Counted from the first letter of the stretch, positions 10,756 through 20,751 are shown. The stretch: DNA of 64,000 bases from Ruminiclostridium papyrosolvens C7 (GCF_000421965.1 NZ_ATAY01000085.1:62001-126000), one strand, 5' to 3'. The notes: generated by a model not told the origin, from the letters alone. A program made the numbers and translations.

Positions 10756-11175
10756 CGGATTCCTCCTAAGGTTTATAAAAGTCTGACTTCGTTTTCTTTT
10801 GGTATGTTATTGTGCAAATGTGCATGGGGTACATTGGACCAAGCTAAAGAATAGATCATGATTATCTTCTAAGACTTCTGCCAGTCCATTTTCGAATTGA
10901 ACAGGCTAGTTATATGTTTCTCCCAATATTCCTGGGTTATTATTTCACTGGGTTATTATTTCACTGCATTATTAATGTATTGTATTTGATAATACCCGAA
11001 CTATACCCTCAATTGCAATTTCGAATACTTCAAATTTCTTCATTATTCTACATTTATACCCACATTCTACTATTTTTTTGTCTCAAGTGTCAATTGAATT
11101 TATTAATGTGGAAATACAATAACGGCTTCAGAGATATAATTGTTACAAATTTAAAATAAATTTACTTTCACATAA
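10756..11175. other. Gene-free AT-rich upstream region of the megasynthase
   Basis: Between the NRPS/PKS start and the terminator of the next operon I see no credible coding sequence; the short plus-strand reading frames here lack ribosome sites and homology. It holds the megasynthase ribosome site and a short tandem repeat. No clear -35/-10 pair for the megasynthase could be picked by eye. Confidence 0.5.
10933..10964. repeat. 16-bp perfect tandem repeat, two copies
   Basis: The unit TGGGTTATTATTTCAC occurs twice head to tail, followed by the first two bases of a third copy. It sits about 180 bases upstream of the megasynthase start. It may be a regulator-binding direct repeat or simple slippage. 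Confidence 0.8.
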
Positions 11176-11222
11176 AAAAATAAAACCCCGAAAAGCTTGA
11201 ATTACCGGCCTTTTAGAGGTTA
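11176..11222 (-). terminator. Terminator after the small four-Cys gene
   Basis: Read on the minus strand, AACCTCTAAAAG pairs imperfectly with CTTTTCGGGGTT across a loop of about 14 bases, followed by TTATTTTTTTAT. It closes the histidine kinase/response regulator/small protein operon about 70 bases after the last stop. Confidence 0.65.
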
Positions 11223-11294
11223 TTTCAGTAAACCGTTTATTTGATTATACGTTTTTTACTTTGCAAGCTTGGATATATGAAGAGAAGGGTGAAA

Positions 11295-11477
11295 TTAATT
11301 TATAATTTCACCCGAACAACCCTCATAAATTTTTCCGTTTTTACTTTTGCATTTAAAATACGGAGAATAGTTTATTTTATGATAGTTCAGGATATCTATT
11401 TTATGCAAACTGCAATAGCCTTGAACACCTTTTACTCGTTTTATAAGTTTTGCCTTTTCAAAATATCTGCAATTCAT
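11295..11477 (-). CDS. Small four-cysteine protein, unknown function
   Basis: 60 residues. I do not recognise the family. Cysteines lie at positions 3, 22, 43 and 54, starting MNCRYFEKAK and with GYCSLHKI in the middle; the spacing could bind a metal, which is inference only. Reality is supported by a strong ribosome site (AAAGGTG, six bases before the ATG), by its place 32 bases after the response regulator stop on the same strand, and by a terminator after it. It is lysine-rich and basic with no signal peptide or membrane segment. It is probably the third gene of the two-component operon, perhaps an accessory or output partner. Confidence 0.6.
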   Translation of the reverse strand: MNCRYFEKAKLIKRVKGVQGYCSLHKIDILNYHKINYSPYFKCKSKNGKIYEGCSGEIIN

Positions 11478-11509
11478 TTTTTCACCTTTCTGTTTTGTTC
11501 TTTTATTTT

Positions 11510-12091
11510 CTACGTAAATGTCTTATAAAACTGATAAAACCTCTCTGCACTCTTTTCATTTCCGAGTCCTCTGTAAGCCCTGCTTATCAGCAAATATACC
11601 TCCGGATTTTCAATATCCTTTACAAGAGCTTTTTGGGCCAATTCCAGTGATTTTTCATAGTTGTTAGCATCAAGAAAAGCCTTTGCTCTTAAAATAAAAT
11701 TTTCTGAATTCTCTTCATTTTTACTATTTAAACGGGAGTTTTCAAATTCCATTAGTACATTCCTAATTTTGTCTGCCGAAAACGGTTTCTGGACATATGC
11801 AACAGCACCTAAATTGGTACAGTCCACGGCATTCTTGACGGTTGCATATGCTGTGATAATTATTACAGGTGTTTTTATACCGTTTTCCCTTATTCTCTTT
11901 AAAACCTCAGTTCCTCTTACCCCCGGAAGTTTTATATCAAGGAAGGCCAAATCAAAGGTATTGGTCATAAATAACTCTAGAGCCTGTGTTCCATCGCTTG
12001 CAGTCAAAACCTCATATCCTTCAAGTTCAAGGCACTTTGTTAATATCATCCTGATATTCTTTGTATCATCAACTACAAGAACTTTCTTCAT
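11510..12091 (-). CDS. Response regulator with TPR-like C-terminus, no DNA-binding domain
   Basis: 193 residues. Residues 1-120 are a receiver domain: acidic pair Asp8/Asp9, phospho-acceptor Asp52 (FLDIKLPG), ITAYAT switch and VQKPF lysine. In place of a winged helix the C-terminus (about 130-193) is helical with a TPR-like pattern (ANNYEKSLELAQKAL, then AYRGLGNEKSAERFY). It is therefore more likely to signal by protein contact than by binding DNA. The start codon follows directly on the kinase stop, so the two are translationally coupled. A KdpE role is unlikely without a DNA-binding domain, although the pair sits next to kdpABC. Confidence 0.85.
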   Translation of the reverse strand: MKKVLVVDDTKNIRMILTKCLELEGYEVLTASDGTQALELFMTNTFDLAFLDIKLPGVRGTEVLKRIRENGIKTPVIIITAYATVKNAVDCTNLGAVAYVQKPFSADKIRNVLMEFENSRLNSKNEENSENFILRAKAFLDANNYEKSLELAQKALVKDIENPEVYLLISRAYRGLGNEKSAERFYQFYKTFT

Positions 12092-13939
12092 TTAATATTT
12101 GTTCCTTCCTGCCATATTCAGTGTGAAGCTGAAACTACTTCCAACGTCAAGACGACTTTCGCACCATATCCTTCCATGGTGTGCCTCGATTATTTCTCTC
12201 ACTACTGCAAGCCCCAATCCTGTTCCCCTAACCTCAAAATCTGCGTCCTTAACCTGTACAAACTTTTCAAATATATTATCAATGTACTCCTCAGGAATAC
12301 CCAGTCCTGTGTCTTTTACTGTAACGCACATCATATTATCCTTATCTACCCGGGCTGTTACGCTTATTTCATCGCCTGCATTGGTATACTTTAATGCATT
12401 TGAAATCAGGTTATTCAAAACCCAGGTTATTTTTTCAAAATCTGCAATAACATGAGGCATATCTTCTTTACATTTAAAATAAAGTGTTTTATCCTGTTGC
12501 TCTGCAATTTGATAAAAAGGTTTTACGGCACATTCGATAATATCATCAATTGCATATTCCTTAATTTTAAATATTGCTTTTCCCGACTCAATTCTTGTTA
12601 GTTCAAGCAAATCATTCACAAGCTTTGTAAGCCTGTCACTATCTTCACGTATGGCCTTGATAATTTGCTTCTGGTCATCATTCAAATGCCCTACTCCCTC
12701 ATCGGACAATATATCCGTTCCCATAACAATAGATGTTAAAGGTGTCTTAAACTCATGAGATATTGTGGCAATAAAATCAGTTCTTATTTTTTCAAGTTCT
12801 TTTAGATGAGTAACATTCTGAAAGACTGCTATTATACCTGAAAGATTGGCATTATTATCTTTAACGGTTGTAACAATAATATTAAAGTAGTAATCCTCCC
12901 GGTTTGCTTTCACCGCAAATATTTTTTGCTCCGTCTCACTCCCTGACTTGAAGGTGCCGGAAATAAAATCAAATATCTCTCCATTTCTTATTCCTTCAAG
13001 AAAATGCTTGTTTGTGAGTACTTCCTCGCTGACATTGAAAATTTTTTCAAAAGCATCATTCAGTAAAATTATTCTGTACTCTGTGTCAAGAAACACCAGA
13101 GGGTCTGAAATACATTTAACAATTGCCACAGACTTGTTTTTTTCGGCAAGCAGATTTCCCATGGTGCTCTGTTCATATTGTTGAAGTCGTTTAGTCATAT
13201 TATTAAACTCTGCCGAAAGCTCTCCGATTTCATCTTTTACAAGTATATCTGCCTCCTGTTTAAGGTCTCCGGCTTTTACCATCTTCATTGTCTGAGTCAG
13301 AAAGGTTATCGGTTTTAAAAATCTATCTGTAAAATATCTTGATACTGCAAATCCTCCTATAAAAGCCACGGTAGATATTCCAAGTACAAGGTACATTGAA
13401 TCCTGAGCATTTTTAGTAGCTTCATCCTTGCTTTTAAACATTGACTTTTCATTTAGAACGCTCAGTTGTCTAAGCTCATTTTTAGTATTGATAAACTCTC
13501 TGCTCATTTCGGTACTAAAGAATTCATTTGCTTTTGATATACCCTGTTGACTGCGTATTTCTTCTAAATCAAGGAAAAGCTTCATATATCTTGTGTAGGA
13601 TGTCTTAATGGCATTTACTATGTCTTTTTCGCCTTTTTCAGTAATATTATTGGAATCTACATTGTACCATTTAAAAAATGCTTCACTATTGTTTGTAAAA
13701 AGCTCTTTACCCTTCTGGGTATCAACATTTATATATAACAGCGCTGCGCTGTCCTGCCGTTCTATAGCTTCCATCATCATATTGGCAGCATTTATACTCT
13801 TATAGTTGGATATCATCAGGCCGTCGATGGCTCTGCTTAACTTAAACAGATTCACCGAAGCAGTTATCCCGACTACAGCAATAAGTATAACGAGACTTAA
13901 ATATAATAGCGAAACCTTACCTTTAAGTGTTTTGGTCAT
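12092..13939 (-). CDS. Membrane sensor histidine kinase (HAMP-PAS-HisKA-HATPase)
   Basis: 615 residues. Two membrane segments (about 11-31 and 182-200) flank an extracellular helical sensor of about 150 residues. HAMP follows (about 200-255), then a PAS domain (270-375), the dimerisation box with phospho-acceptor His395 (SHEFKTPL), and a catalytic domain with N box (NNLISNALKY), DTGLGIP and GTGLGLAVV. It autophosphorylates on an unknown signal and passes phosphate to the response regulator encoded immediately downstream. It is divergent from kdpA, with 270 bases between. Because the KdpD homologue in this window has no kinase domain, this kinase is a candidate for that missing function, but nothing in its sensor region shows that. 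Confidence 0.92.
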   Translation of the reverse strand: MTKTLKGKVSLLYLSLVILIAVVGITASVNLFKLSRAIDGLMISNYKSINAANMMMEAIERQDSAALLYINVDTQKGKELFTNNSEAFFKWYNVDSNNITEKGEKDIVNAIKTSYTRYMKLFLDLEEIRSQQGISKANEFFSTEMSREFINTKNELRQLSVLNEKSMFKSKDEATKNAQDSMYLVLGISTVAFIGGFAVSRYFTDRFLKPITFLTQTMKMVKAGDLKQEADILVKDEIGELSAEFNNMTKRLQQYEQSTMGNLLAEKNKSVAIVKCISDPLVFLDTEYRIILLNDAFEKIFNVSEEVLTNKHFLEGIRNGEIFDFISGTFKSGSETEQKIFAVKANREDYYFNIIVTTVKDNNANLSGIIAVFQNVTHLKELEKIRTDFIATISHEFKTPLTSIVMGTDILSDEGVGHLNDDQKQIIKAIREDSDRLTKLVNDLLELTRIESGKAIFKIKEYAIDDIIECAVKPFYQIAEQQDKTLYFKCKEDMPHVIADFEKITWVLNNLISNALKYTNAGDEISVTARVDKDNMMCVTVKDTGLGIPEEYIDNIFEKFVQVKDADFEVRGTGLGLAVVREIIEAHHGRIWCESRLDVGSSFSFTLNMAGRNKY

Positions 13940-14209
13940 TTATTTTTATCCCCTGATTAAATATCTTTTATTTAGTATATTGTCTGGACTGTTTTTTATC
14001 AACAAACCATACTACCGCTTTATGTTAAAAATACGAGATAAAGCTGTGAGTAAGTGTGCTAAATCAATTTGAACCCCCTTAAAGGTGTGAGCAAAAGACT
14101 GAATTGAAAATTCTCAAGCTTTAGTAATACAGCCTTTTAGAATTATAATCTAACAGACATCAGAAAATGGAAAACGGTAGAAATCTTAATTTTAAGGGGG
14201 GTTAATTCT

Positions 14210-15889
14210 TTGGAAATTATTCAAATATTAATAACACTAGGTATACTTATGATTCTGGTTATACCTATGGGAAAATATCTTTTCAAGGTTATATCAGGTG
14301 AAAAATCCTTTATAGACCCATGCTTCGACAGAGTTGACGGGGTTATATACAAGCTTACGGGGATTAAAAAGTCTGAAATGAGCTGGAAGCAGTACGCTGT
14401 TTCCTTTGTTGCAACAAATCTGATAATGGCATTACTTGTGTATTTACTTTTCAGGCTTCAGGGAGTCCTTGTACTGAATCCTGACGGAAATAAAAGCATG
14501 AATCCGCTGCTTGCTTTTAATACAGCCATTAGTTTTATTACAAATACAAACCTCCAGCATTACAGCGGTGAATGGGGAATGACTTACTTTACTCAAATGG
14601 CAGCGGTCACCTTTTTAATGTTCACATCAGCTGCGTCCGGGTTTTCAGTTGCGGCTGCATTTATTCGGGGTATTACAGGTAAGTCAGAAACTGTGGGTAA
14701 TTTTTTCGTAGATATGGTACGTGTCATCACGAGAGTTCTTTTGCCCCTTTCAATTATAGTAACATTGATTCTTGTGTGGCAGGGCGTACCCCAGACATTA
14801 GAGGGAACTAAAACCATAACCACCTTGCAGGGAAGTTATCAGGATATTCCCCTTGGCCCGGTTGCCAGTATGGAATCCATTAAGCATATAGGTACAAACG
14901 GAGGCGGATTCTTCGGGGCAAATTCCGCACATCCATTTGAGAACCCAACTCCTCTTTCCAATTTGATTGAAATTATATCTATGATGCTAATTCCTGCATC
15001 ACTGGTTTATGCCTTTGGTATAATGCTTAAAAACAAAAAGCAGGCGTGGGTATTATTTGCTGCAATGTCTATTTTATTTCTGATATCTTTGCCAATATGC
15101 TATTTATCCGAAGCAGGGGGTAACCCGATTCTTGCCGGCGCAGGTCTCTCCCAGTCAATGGGTAATATGGAAGGGAAAGAGGTAAGGTTTGGAATAGCCC
15201 AATCCTCACTTTTTACTACAGTAACTACAGCATTTACCACGGGTTCAGTTAACAACATGCACGACTCCCTTACACCGCTGGGGGGACTGGTACCACTGTT
15301 TCAAATGATGCTTAACGTTGTGTTCGGCGGTGAAGGCGTTGGCTTTATGAATATTATTATGTATGCGATACTAGCTGTTTTCCTTTCCGGGTTAATGGTA
15401 GGAAGAACTCCGGAATTTCTGGGAAAGAAAATAGAAGGCCGGGAAATGAAATTAATTGCAATAGCCATTCTTATTCATCCTTTTATAATACTTATGCCTA
15501 CTGCAATTTCACTTATTTCACATCAGGGCCTGTCGGCGATAACAAACCCCGGATTTCATGGACTATCTCAGGTTCTTTATGAGTTTACGTCATCTGCGGC
15601 TAACAACGGTTCGGGGTTTGAAGGTCTTGTAGACAATACACCGTTTTGGAACATCTTAACAGCCATTGTCATGTTTGCAGGTCGTTATCTGTCAATTATT
15701 ATATTACTTGCAGTTGCAGGTTCTCTGGCCTCAAAAAGGCTTATACCTGCCGGAGTCGGTACTTTCAGAACAGATAAAGCTATTTTCGCTTTTATTCTTG
15801 TGGCTGTGGTACTTATTGTAGGAGCATTGACATTTTTTCCGGCACTGGCTTTAGGCCCCATAGCCGAGCAACTAACGTTGGGAAAGTAG
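14210..15889 (+). CDS. kdpA: Potassium-transporting ATPase subunit KdpA
   Basis: 559 residues, the usual size for KdpA, the K+-selective channel-like subunit of the high-affinity Kdp pump in the inner membrane. About ten membrane segments are visible, with SKT-type filter motifs including [19 protein letters not shown] and [11 protein letters not shown]. The start is TTG at 14210 with a GGGGGG ribosome site seven bases before it. It is the first gene of kdpABC, and the intergenic gap to kdpB is 13 bases with the preferred start. Kdp operons are normally induced by K+ limitation; no regulatory motif could be assigned in the 270-base leader. Confidence 0.97.
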   Translation: MEIIQILITLGILMILVIPMGKYLFKVISGEKSFIDPCFDRVDGVIYKLTGIKKSEMSWKQYAVSFVATNLIMALLVYLLFRLQGVLVLNPDGNKSMNPLLAFNTAISFITNTNLQHYSGEWGMTYFTQMAAVTFLMFTSAASGFSVAAAFIRGITGKSETVGNFFVDMVRVITRVLLPLSIIVTLILVWQGVPQTLEGTKTITTLQGSYQDIPLGPVASMESIKHIGTNGGGFFGANSAHPFENPTPLSNLIEIISMMLIPASLVYAFGIMLKNKKQAWVLFAAMSILFLISLPICYLSEAGGNPILAGAGLSQSMGNMEGKEVRFGIAQSSLFTTVTTAFTTGSVNNMHDSLTPLGGLVPLFQMMLNVVFGGEGVGFMNIIMYAILAVFLSGLMVGRTPEFLGKKIEGREMKLIAIAILIHPFIILMPTAISLISHQGLSAITNPGFHGLSQVLYEFTSSAANNGSGFEGLVDNTPFWNILTAIVMFAGRYLSIIILLAVAGSLASKRLIPAGVGTFRTDKAIFAFILVAVVLIVGALTFFPALALGPIAEQLTLGK

Positions 15890-15902
15890 GAGGATGGAGT
15901 TT

Positions 15903-17963
15903 ATGAATGAAAAATTAAAGAAAAATAAGAACTGGATAACAAAGGACATTTTAAAAAATGCGGTAAAGGATTCATTTAAAAAGCTTAATCCTAAAGATAT
16001 GGTAAAAAACCCGGTCATGTTTGTAGTAGAAGTTGGATTTATTATTACGTTGCTTCTAACTGTTTTTCCGAACCTGCTTGAGAAAAATGGAAATTCTTTG
16101 TATAACGGAATAGTTTCTGCAATCTTATTTATAACCTTGCTTTTTGCCAACTTTGCCGAAGCCGTTGCTGAAGGCAGAGGGAAGGCTCAGGCTGATAGTA
16201 TGAAAAAGACTAAAAAAGACACCCAGGCAAAGCTCGTGGAAAAGGACGGCAACATTAAAATTTTAAGTTCAAATGAAATAAAAAAAGGAGATATTGTTTT
16301 ATGTGAACCGGGGGATATCATTCCAAACGACGGTGAGGTTGTGGAAGGCCTTGCATTTGTTGATGAATCAGCCATTACAGGGGAATCCGCTCCCGTACTT
16401 AAAGAAGCCGGCGGGGACTTTAGCTCTGTAACCGGCGGAACCAAGGTAAACAGCGATTGGTTGAAAATCAAAATAACGGCAACCCCCGGAGAATCCTTTC
16501 TTGATAAGATGATTAGCCTTGTAGAAGGTGCTTCAAGGCAGAAAACACCCAATGAAATAGCCTTATCAACAATCCTTATAAGCCTCACAGTAATTTTTTT
16601 GATAGTAGTTATCACCCTTTACCCTATGGCTCATTATACAGGTGTAACAATCTCAGTTTCCTCACTAATTGCCTTGCTTGTCTGCCTGATACCCACTACC
16701 ATCGGAGGTCTGTTATCTGCCATAGGTATTGCCGGAATGGACAGGGTAACCCGTTTTAATGTTATTGCTATGTCAGGAAAAGCCGTTGAAGCCTGCGGAG
16801 ACGTTGACACAATGATACTGGATAAAACCGGAACCATTACCTATGGAAACAGGCTGGCAGCGGAGTTCATTCCCGTAGGCAAGTTTACTCAGGAAAACAT
16901 TGCAAGGTTTGCTGTAATAGCCTCACTTAAGGATGAAACTCCTGAAGGTCGTTCTGTTGTAGAATTGGCAGCTAAGCAGGGAGTCATTATTGATAAATCA
17001 GAATATCATACATCAGAAAATATAGAATTTACAAGTCAGACACGGATGAGTGGTCTTAATTTATCCAATGGGGCCCGGGTGAGAAAAGGTGCCTCCGATA
17101 CTATCCAAAAGTATATTTTGGAGCATGGAGGAATTGTGCCTGATGACCTTCAGCCAAACGTAGATAAAATTTCAAAGCTTGGGGGAACACCTCTTGTTGT
17201 ATGCGTTGACAAGGAGATAATAGGAGTCATATACCTTAAGGATACTGTTAAGCCCGGCCTTGTTGAAAGGTTCCAGCGTTTGCGCCAAATCGGTATAAAA
17301 ACAATTATGTGTACCGGGGATAATCCCCTTACTGCGGAGACAATTGCAAAAGAAGCCGGAGTTGATGACTTTATTGCAGAATGTAAGCCCGAGGACAAAA
17401 TAGACGTAATTAAGCGTGAGCAGGCTCTGGGCCGGCTTGTGGCAATGACGGGTGACGGAACAAACGATGCCCCTGCGCTGGCACAGGCTGATGTAGGTCT
17501 TGCCATGAACAGCGGTACTGTAGCTGCAAAGGAAGCCGCCAACATGGTGGACTTAGACTCTGATCCCACAAAGATTATTGAAGTTGTGGAAATCGGTAAG
17601 CAGCTCCTTATTACCCGGGGTTCATTGACGACCTTCAGTATTGCAAATGATGTTGCAAAGTATTTTGCAATAATTCCGGCTATGTTTACATTATCAATTC
17701 CCCAAATGAGAGTATTGAATGTAATGGGGCTTTCCACTCCCAATAGTGCAATTCTGTCGGCACTGATATTTAATGCAGTTATTATACCGGCATTAATTCC
17801 AATTGCCATGAAGGGTGTAAAATACAAGCCTATGAGCGCTGAAGCCATGCTAGCTAAAAATATGTTGATTTACGGATTGGGCGGGATGGCAGTACCGTTT
17901 ATAGGAATTAAATTAATAGATGTTTTAATAAGCCCTATTCTGAAAGCTTTAAATTTGGGTTAA
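15903..17963 (+). CDS. kdpB: Potassium-transporting ATPase ATP-binding subunit KdpB
   Basis: 686 residues from 15903. P-type ATPase that powers KdpA. Motifs: TGES actuator loop, phosphorylated Asp307 in DKTGT, KGAS nucleotide site, and [11 protein letters not shown] hinge. An in-frame ATG at 15894 directly abuts the AGGAGG, while 15903 stands nine bases after it. The later start also puts the catalytic Asp at 307, the number known from E. coli KdpB, so I prefer 15903. It is flanked by kdpA and kdpC in one operon. Confidence 0.97.
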   Translation: MNEKLKKNKNWITKDILKNAVKDSFKKLNPKDMVKNPVMFVVEVGFIITLLLTVFPNLLEKNGNSLYNGIVSAILFITLLFANFAEAVAEGRGKAQADSMKKTKKDTQAKLVEKDGNIKILSSNEIKKGDIVLCEPGDIIPNDGEVVEGLAFVDESAITGESAPVLKEAGGDFSSVTGGTKVNSDWLKIKITATPGESFLDKMISLVEGASRQKTPNEIALSTILISLTVIFLIVVITLYPMAHYTGVTISVSSLIALLVCLIPTTIGGLLSAIGIAGMDRVTRFNVIAMSGKAVEACGDVDTMILDKTGTITYGNRLAAEFIPVGKFTQENIARFAVIASLKDETPEGRSVVELAAKQGVIIDKSEYHTSENIEFTSQTRMSGLNLSNGARVRKGASDTIQKYILEHGGIVPDDLQPNVDKISKLGGTPLVVCVDKEIIGVIYLKDTVKPGLVERFQRLRQIGIKTIMCTGDNPLTAETIAKEAGVDDFIAECKPEDKIDVIKREQALGRLVAMTGDGTNDAPALAQADVGLAMNSGTVAAKEAANMVDLDSDPTKIIEVVEIGKQLLITRGSLTTFSIANDVAKYFAIIPAMFTLSIPQMRVLNVMGLSTPNSAILSALIFNAVIIPALIPIAMKGVKYKPMSAEAMLAKNMLIYGLGGMAVPFIGIKLIDVLISPILKALNLG

Positions 17964-17982
17964 TATGTTAAGGAGGCAATTT

Positions 17983-18585
17983 ATGAAAGTACTTTTACGA
18001 GCTGTAACAATAACTATTGCTTTATTTATAATTTGCGGATTAATATATCCCCTTGCTATGACCGGGATTAGCCAGCTGCTGTTCCACCATGAGGCAAACG
18101 GGAGTATCATGGAGGAAACCAACGGTAAACAGGTTGGTTCCGAGCTGCTGGGTCAGAGTTTTACCGATTCCAGATTCTTTCACGGGAGAATTTCCGCAGT
18201 TAACTACAATACTTATAATTCAAGGGATAAAACTGCTTATTCGGGGCCCGGTTCAGGGTCTGCCAACCTTGCGCCATCCAACCCTGAACTTGAAAAACGT
18301 GTAAAAAAGGATATTGACGCTTTTTTAAAGGCCAACCCGGAAGTAAGAAAAGATGACATTCCCGCAGACCTTCTGACAAGTTCCGGTTCCGGCCTTGACC
18401 CGGATATAAGTCCCGAGGCAGCTAAAATTCAGATACCTGCAATTTCAAAATCTACAGGTATTAGTATAAGCGATTTGGAGAAAATTGTAGAGAAGTATAC
18501 TACGGGAAGGACTCTTGGCGTATTCGGCGAACCGAGGTTCAACGTTCTCAAAGCAAATATTGAAATATCAGAGAAAATAAAATAA
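17983..18585 (+). CDS. kdpC: Potassium-transporting ATPase subunit KdpC
   Basis: 200 residues from 17983. One N-terminal membrane segment (about 5-28) and an extracellular domain, as in KdpC, which stabilises the KdpAB complex and its ATP binding. Family motifs include [26 protein letters not shown] and a C-terminal [15 protein letters not shown] lies just before 17983; an ATG at 17965 lies upstream of that site and is unlikely. A terminator follows within ten bases of the stop. Confidence 0.95.
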   Translation: MKVLLRAVTITIALFIICGLIYPLAMTGISQLLFHHEANGSIMEETNGKQVGSELLGQSFTDSRFFHGRISAVNYNTYNSRDKTAYSGPGSGSANLAPSNPELEKRVKKDIDAFLKANPEVRKDDIPADLLTSSGSGLDPDISPEAAKIQIPAISKSTGISISDLEKIVEKYTTGRTLGVFGEPRFNVLKANIEISEKIK

Positions 18586-18589
18586 TATA

Positions 18590-18630
18590 AAAAAACTGTC
18601 CGTGGATATATAATCTCCGGGCAGTTTTTG
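18590..18630. terminator. Bidirectional terminator between kdpC and the KdpD-like gene
   Basis: AAAAACTGTCCG and CGGGCAGTTTTT form a stem around an AT-rich loop. The A-run and T-run on either side make it usable from both directions, which suits the convergent genes. Confidence 0.85.
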
Positions 18631-18638
18631 TCTGTATA

Positions 18639-19781
18639 CTATAAATCATTGGGAATCACATGAACTTCTATATTCTTTGTCTGTTTTAGCAATTTTGAAA
18701 CTGTTGAGCCACGTAGTAATGTTTGCAACTTCGTCCTTCTGGAATGCCCTATAATTATCTGAGTTATATGCCTTTCATGTGCAAACTTGGCAAGCTCGCC
18801 AGATACACTTTTGCCTTTTAGTCTCTCAACCTCTGCTCCAAGCTGTCTTGCAAGCTTATGGTAATTTTCAAGAATTTCAAGCTGTTTAGGCGTGGTTTTA
18901 GGGGCAAAGGTATTAGTACAATCTACACTAACCACCATCCATTCACACTTGTACCTTCTTGCTATTCTGGCCCCTCTACGTATAAGCTTCTTGGCAGAAG
19001 GACTTGAACCGATACATACCATTACCCTTTCAACAATGCGCCAGTTATCCTTTATGCCGTGCTCCTTCATGTACTCTTCAAGTTCCTCGTCTACCTCTTC
19101 GGCGGTCTGACGCAGGGCCAATTCCCTGAGAGCATTAAGGTTTCCTTTTCTGAAAAAGTTTTTAAGGGCTTGAGGTACCTTTTCCAGGTTATATACATTT
19201 CCCCTTTTAAGCCTGTTCTGAAGGGCATCGGGAGTTATGTCAACAACGACGACTTCGTCAGCTTTTTCTACGATATAGTCGGGAATAGTCTCCCTTACGG
19301 CTATGCCGGTTATTTGCCTTACCACATCGTTAAGGCTTTCCATGTGCTGAATATTTAAGGTTGCTATAACATTAATTCCGTGACAAAGAATTTCTTCTAC
19401 ATCCTCATAACGCTTCTGATTTTTTGAACCAGGGACATTTGTATGTGCAAGTTCATCAACAAGAACTATTTGTGGTCTTCGCGCTATTATGGAGCCTGTG
19501 TCCATTTCTTCCATAACAACACCATTATATTCAATCTTCCTTCTAGGTATTATTTCCAGGCTTCCGATTTGTTTATCTGTCTCTTCTCTTTGATGAGATT
19601 CAACATAGCCGATGACAATATCCTTTCCTCTCTTTGCCCTTCTGTTGCCTTCGTTGAGCATAGAGTAGGTCTTACCGACTCCCGGTGCGTAACCAATAAA
19701 TATTTTCAGCTTACCCCTGTTTTCATGATTACATTGCTTTAATGCCTCTTCAGGAGTAATACGCTTAAATTCTTCACTCAT
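18639..19781 (-). CDS. KdpD-like protein, N-terminal sensor and USP domains only
   Basis: 380 residues from 19781, against about 900 in full-length KdpD. Residues 20-230 are the KdpD signature domain with Walker A (GYAPGVGKTYSML) and the DELAHTN motif. Residues about 255-375 are a universal stress protein fold ending in IIIGHSRR and LLRGSTVSKLL. The DUF4118 membrane region and the histidine kinase are absent, and the reading frame ends cleanly at a terminator, so this is a designed short form rather than decay. Short KdpDs occur in some other bacteria, and USP domains of Gram-positive KdpD can bind c-di-AMP; whether this one does is inference. The ATG at 19781 has AAAGGA 12 bases upstream; a TTG at 19814 would overlap the previous gene. 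Confidence 0.9.
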   Translation of the reverse strand: MSEEFKRITPEEALKQCNHENRGKLKIFIGYAPGVGKTYSMLNEGNRRAKRGKDIVIGYVESHQREETDKQIGSLEIIPRRKIEYNGVVMEEMDTGSIIARRPQIVLVDELAHTNVPGSKNQKRYEDVEEILCHGINVIATLNIQHMESLNDVVRQITGIAVRETIPDYIVEKADEVVVVDITPDALQNRLKRGNVYNLEKVPQALKNFFRKGNLNALRELALRQTAEEVDEELEEYMKEHGIKDNWRIVERVMVCIGSSPSAKKLIRRGARIARRYKCEWMVVSVDCTNTFAPKTTPKQLEILENYHKLARQLGAEVERLKGKSVSGELAKFAHERHITQIIIGHSRRTKLQTLLRGSTVSKLLKQTKNIEVHVIPNDL

Positions 19782-19797
19782 ACGACAAATATATCCT

Positions 19798-20622
19798 TTA
19801 TTTCTTATTCTCAACTACAAGGCTCTTAGCCACAACATTCATTCTCTGGATATTAAGTGCAGTCAGATGCTTTATCTGTTCACTTACTTTTTCCTGAACC
19901 TCTCTTAAAAGAGGCTTAATCATATAACCATAAATCAGAACCAGATCCATCTCAATATATATTCCATCCGGCCTGTTCTCTGCCCTAAATCTGGATATCT
20001 TTGACACACCCGGAATATTTGCAGTTACATACTCAACTATCTGGTAAATTGTATAATCCGATATAGTATAATTTCCCATATAACTGAATGTAGGACGAAC
20101 AACGGATTTTTCTCCTACCAGCTGATAGCTGCCTTTTCCTTTTCGTCTAAATATCTGAAGCGGGTCAAGAAAATAACCCGAGAAATCTTTCTTAATTTCG
20201 AAGGTTGGAACAGGTATGACATGCTTTCCCTGTTCCCGTCTTGTTGCCAAAGCCTGTTTAATTTCATATTCGCTGGCAACATCGGTAATATATACTTTCT
20301 CATCTACAGGGCCTATCCCAAGCCTTTCAGCTATGGTTTCTACCATCCCGTCGGAGGTTCCCAGAATGAGAAGTGCTTGTGCATTGTACAGAACAAGTGC
20401 GTTTGCTACATCTTCCGTATGTTTTTTGTCAGTAAATAAAGCCCTTTTTATTGAGGCAATCTTAGTGCTTTCCTTTTTGGCTGAAACACCTGCAATAATC
20501 TGATTGCCCTTTATAAGAAGCCCGTCATCTATAATAAAATCAGTTCCGCGTTCTCTGGCAACCCATGATGCTCTGTGGCTTTTGCCTGTCCCACTCGGGC
20601 CTACAAATCCTATTACTTTCAA
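19798..20622 (-). CDS. P-loop protein with C-terminal Asp23/Gls24-like domain
   Basis: 274 residues. The N-terminus has a Walker A motif (GFVGPSGTGKSHRAS); residues 1-170 look like a nucleotide-binding domain. Residues about 175-274 (YTIYQIVEYVTANIPGVSKI, then a beta-rich stretch and a helix) match the Asp23/Gls24 alkaline-shock/envelope-stress fold. Start is TTG with AGGAGGAGTACTTT before it. It lies 16 bases upstream of the truncated KdpD gene, so the two are probably co-transcribed. The function is unknown; the fusion and linkage suggest an ATP-dependent role in envelope or ion stress. Confidence 0.75.
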   Translation of the reverse strand: MKVIGFVGPSGTGKSHRASWVARERGTDFIIDDGLLIKGNQIIAGVSAKKESTKIASIKRALFTDKKHTEDVANALVLYNAQALLILGTSDGMVETIAERLGIGPVDEKVYITDVASEYEIKQALATRREQGKHVIPVPTFEIKKDFSGYFLDPLQIFRRKGKGSYQLVGEKSVVRPTFSYMGNYTISDYTIYQIVEYVTANIPGVSKISRFRAENRPDGIYIEMDLVLIYGYMIKPLLREVQEKVSEQIKHLTALNIQRMNVVAKSLVVENKK

Positions 20623-20720
20623 AAAGTACTCCTCCTAAGAATTTCCCGTTTATTTTATTATTTTATACTTACTTAGTGTATCCTTGTTATATTAATATAG
20701 CACAAAATCCGTAAAAAGGG

Positions 20721-20751
20721 AAAAGAGAGTCACAAGACTCTCTTTTCTTTT
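20721..20751. terminator. Rho-independent terminator
   Basis: AAAAGAGAGTC, loop ACAA, GACTCTCTTTT, with T/C-rich sequence on both outer sides. It is about 240 bases after ytxC and before the P-loop gene on the minus strand, so it separates the two units. Confidence 0.8.

Noticed and set aside
11241-11528. 95-codon plus-strand frame opposite the four-Cys gene
   Set aside because: No ribosome site, highly hydrophobic and Phe-rich as expected for antisense of an AT-rich gene; the minus-strand frame has the better signals.
13940-14209. Possible c-di-AMP (ydaO-type) riboswitch upstream of kdpA
   Set aside because: The leader has short pairable segments, but I could not find the conserved CCGAAUCCGUCAGCUAACC-like core or the expected pseudoknot. 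It is left as unassigned leader.
19781-19814. Longer KdpD-like start at a TTG
   Set aside because: It overlaps the upstream gene's stop and has no ribosome site; the ATG 33 bases later fits the family.
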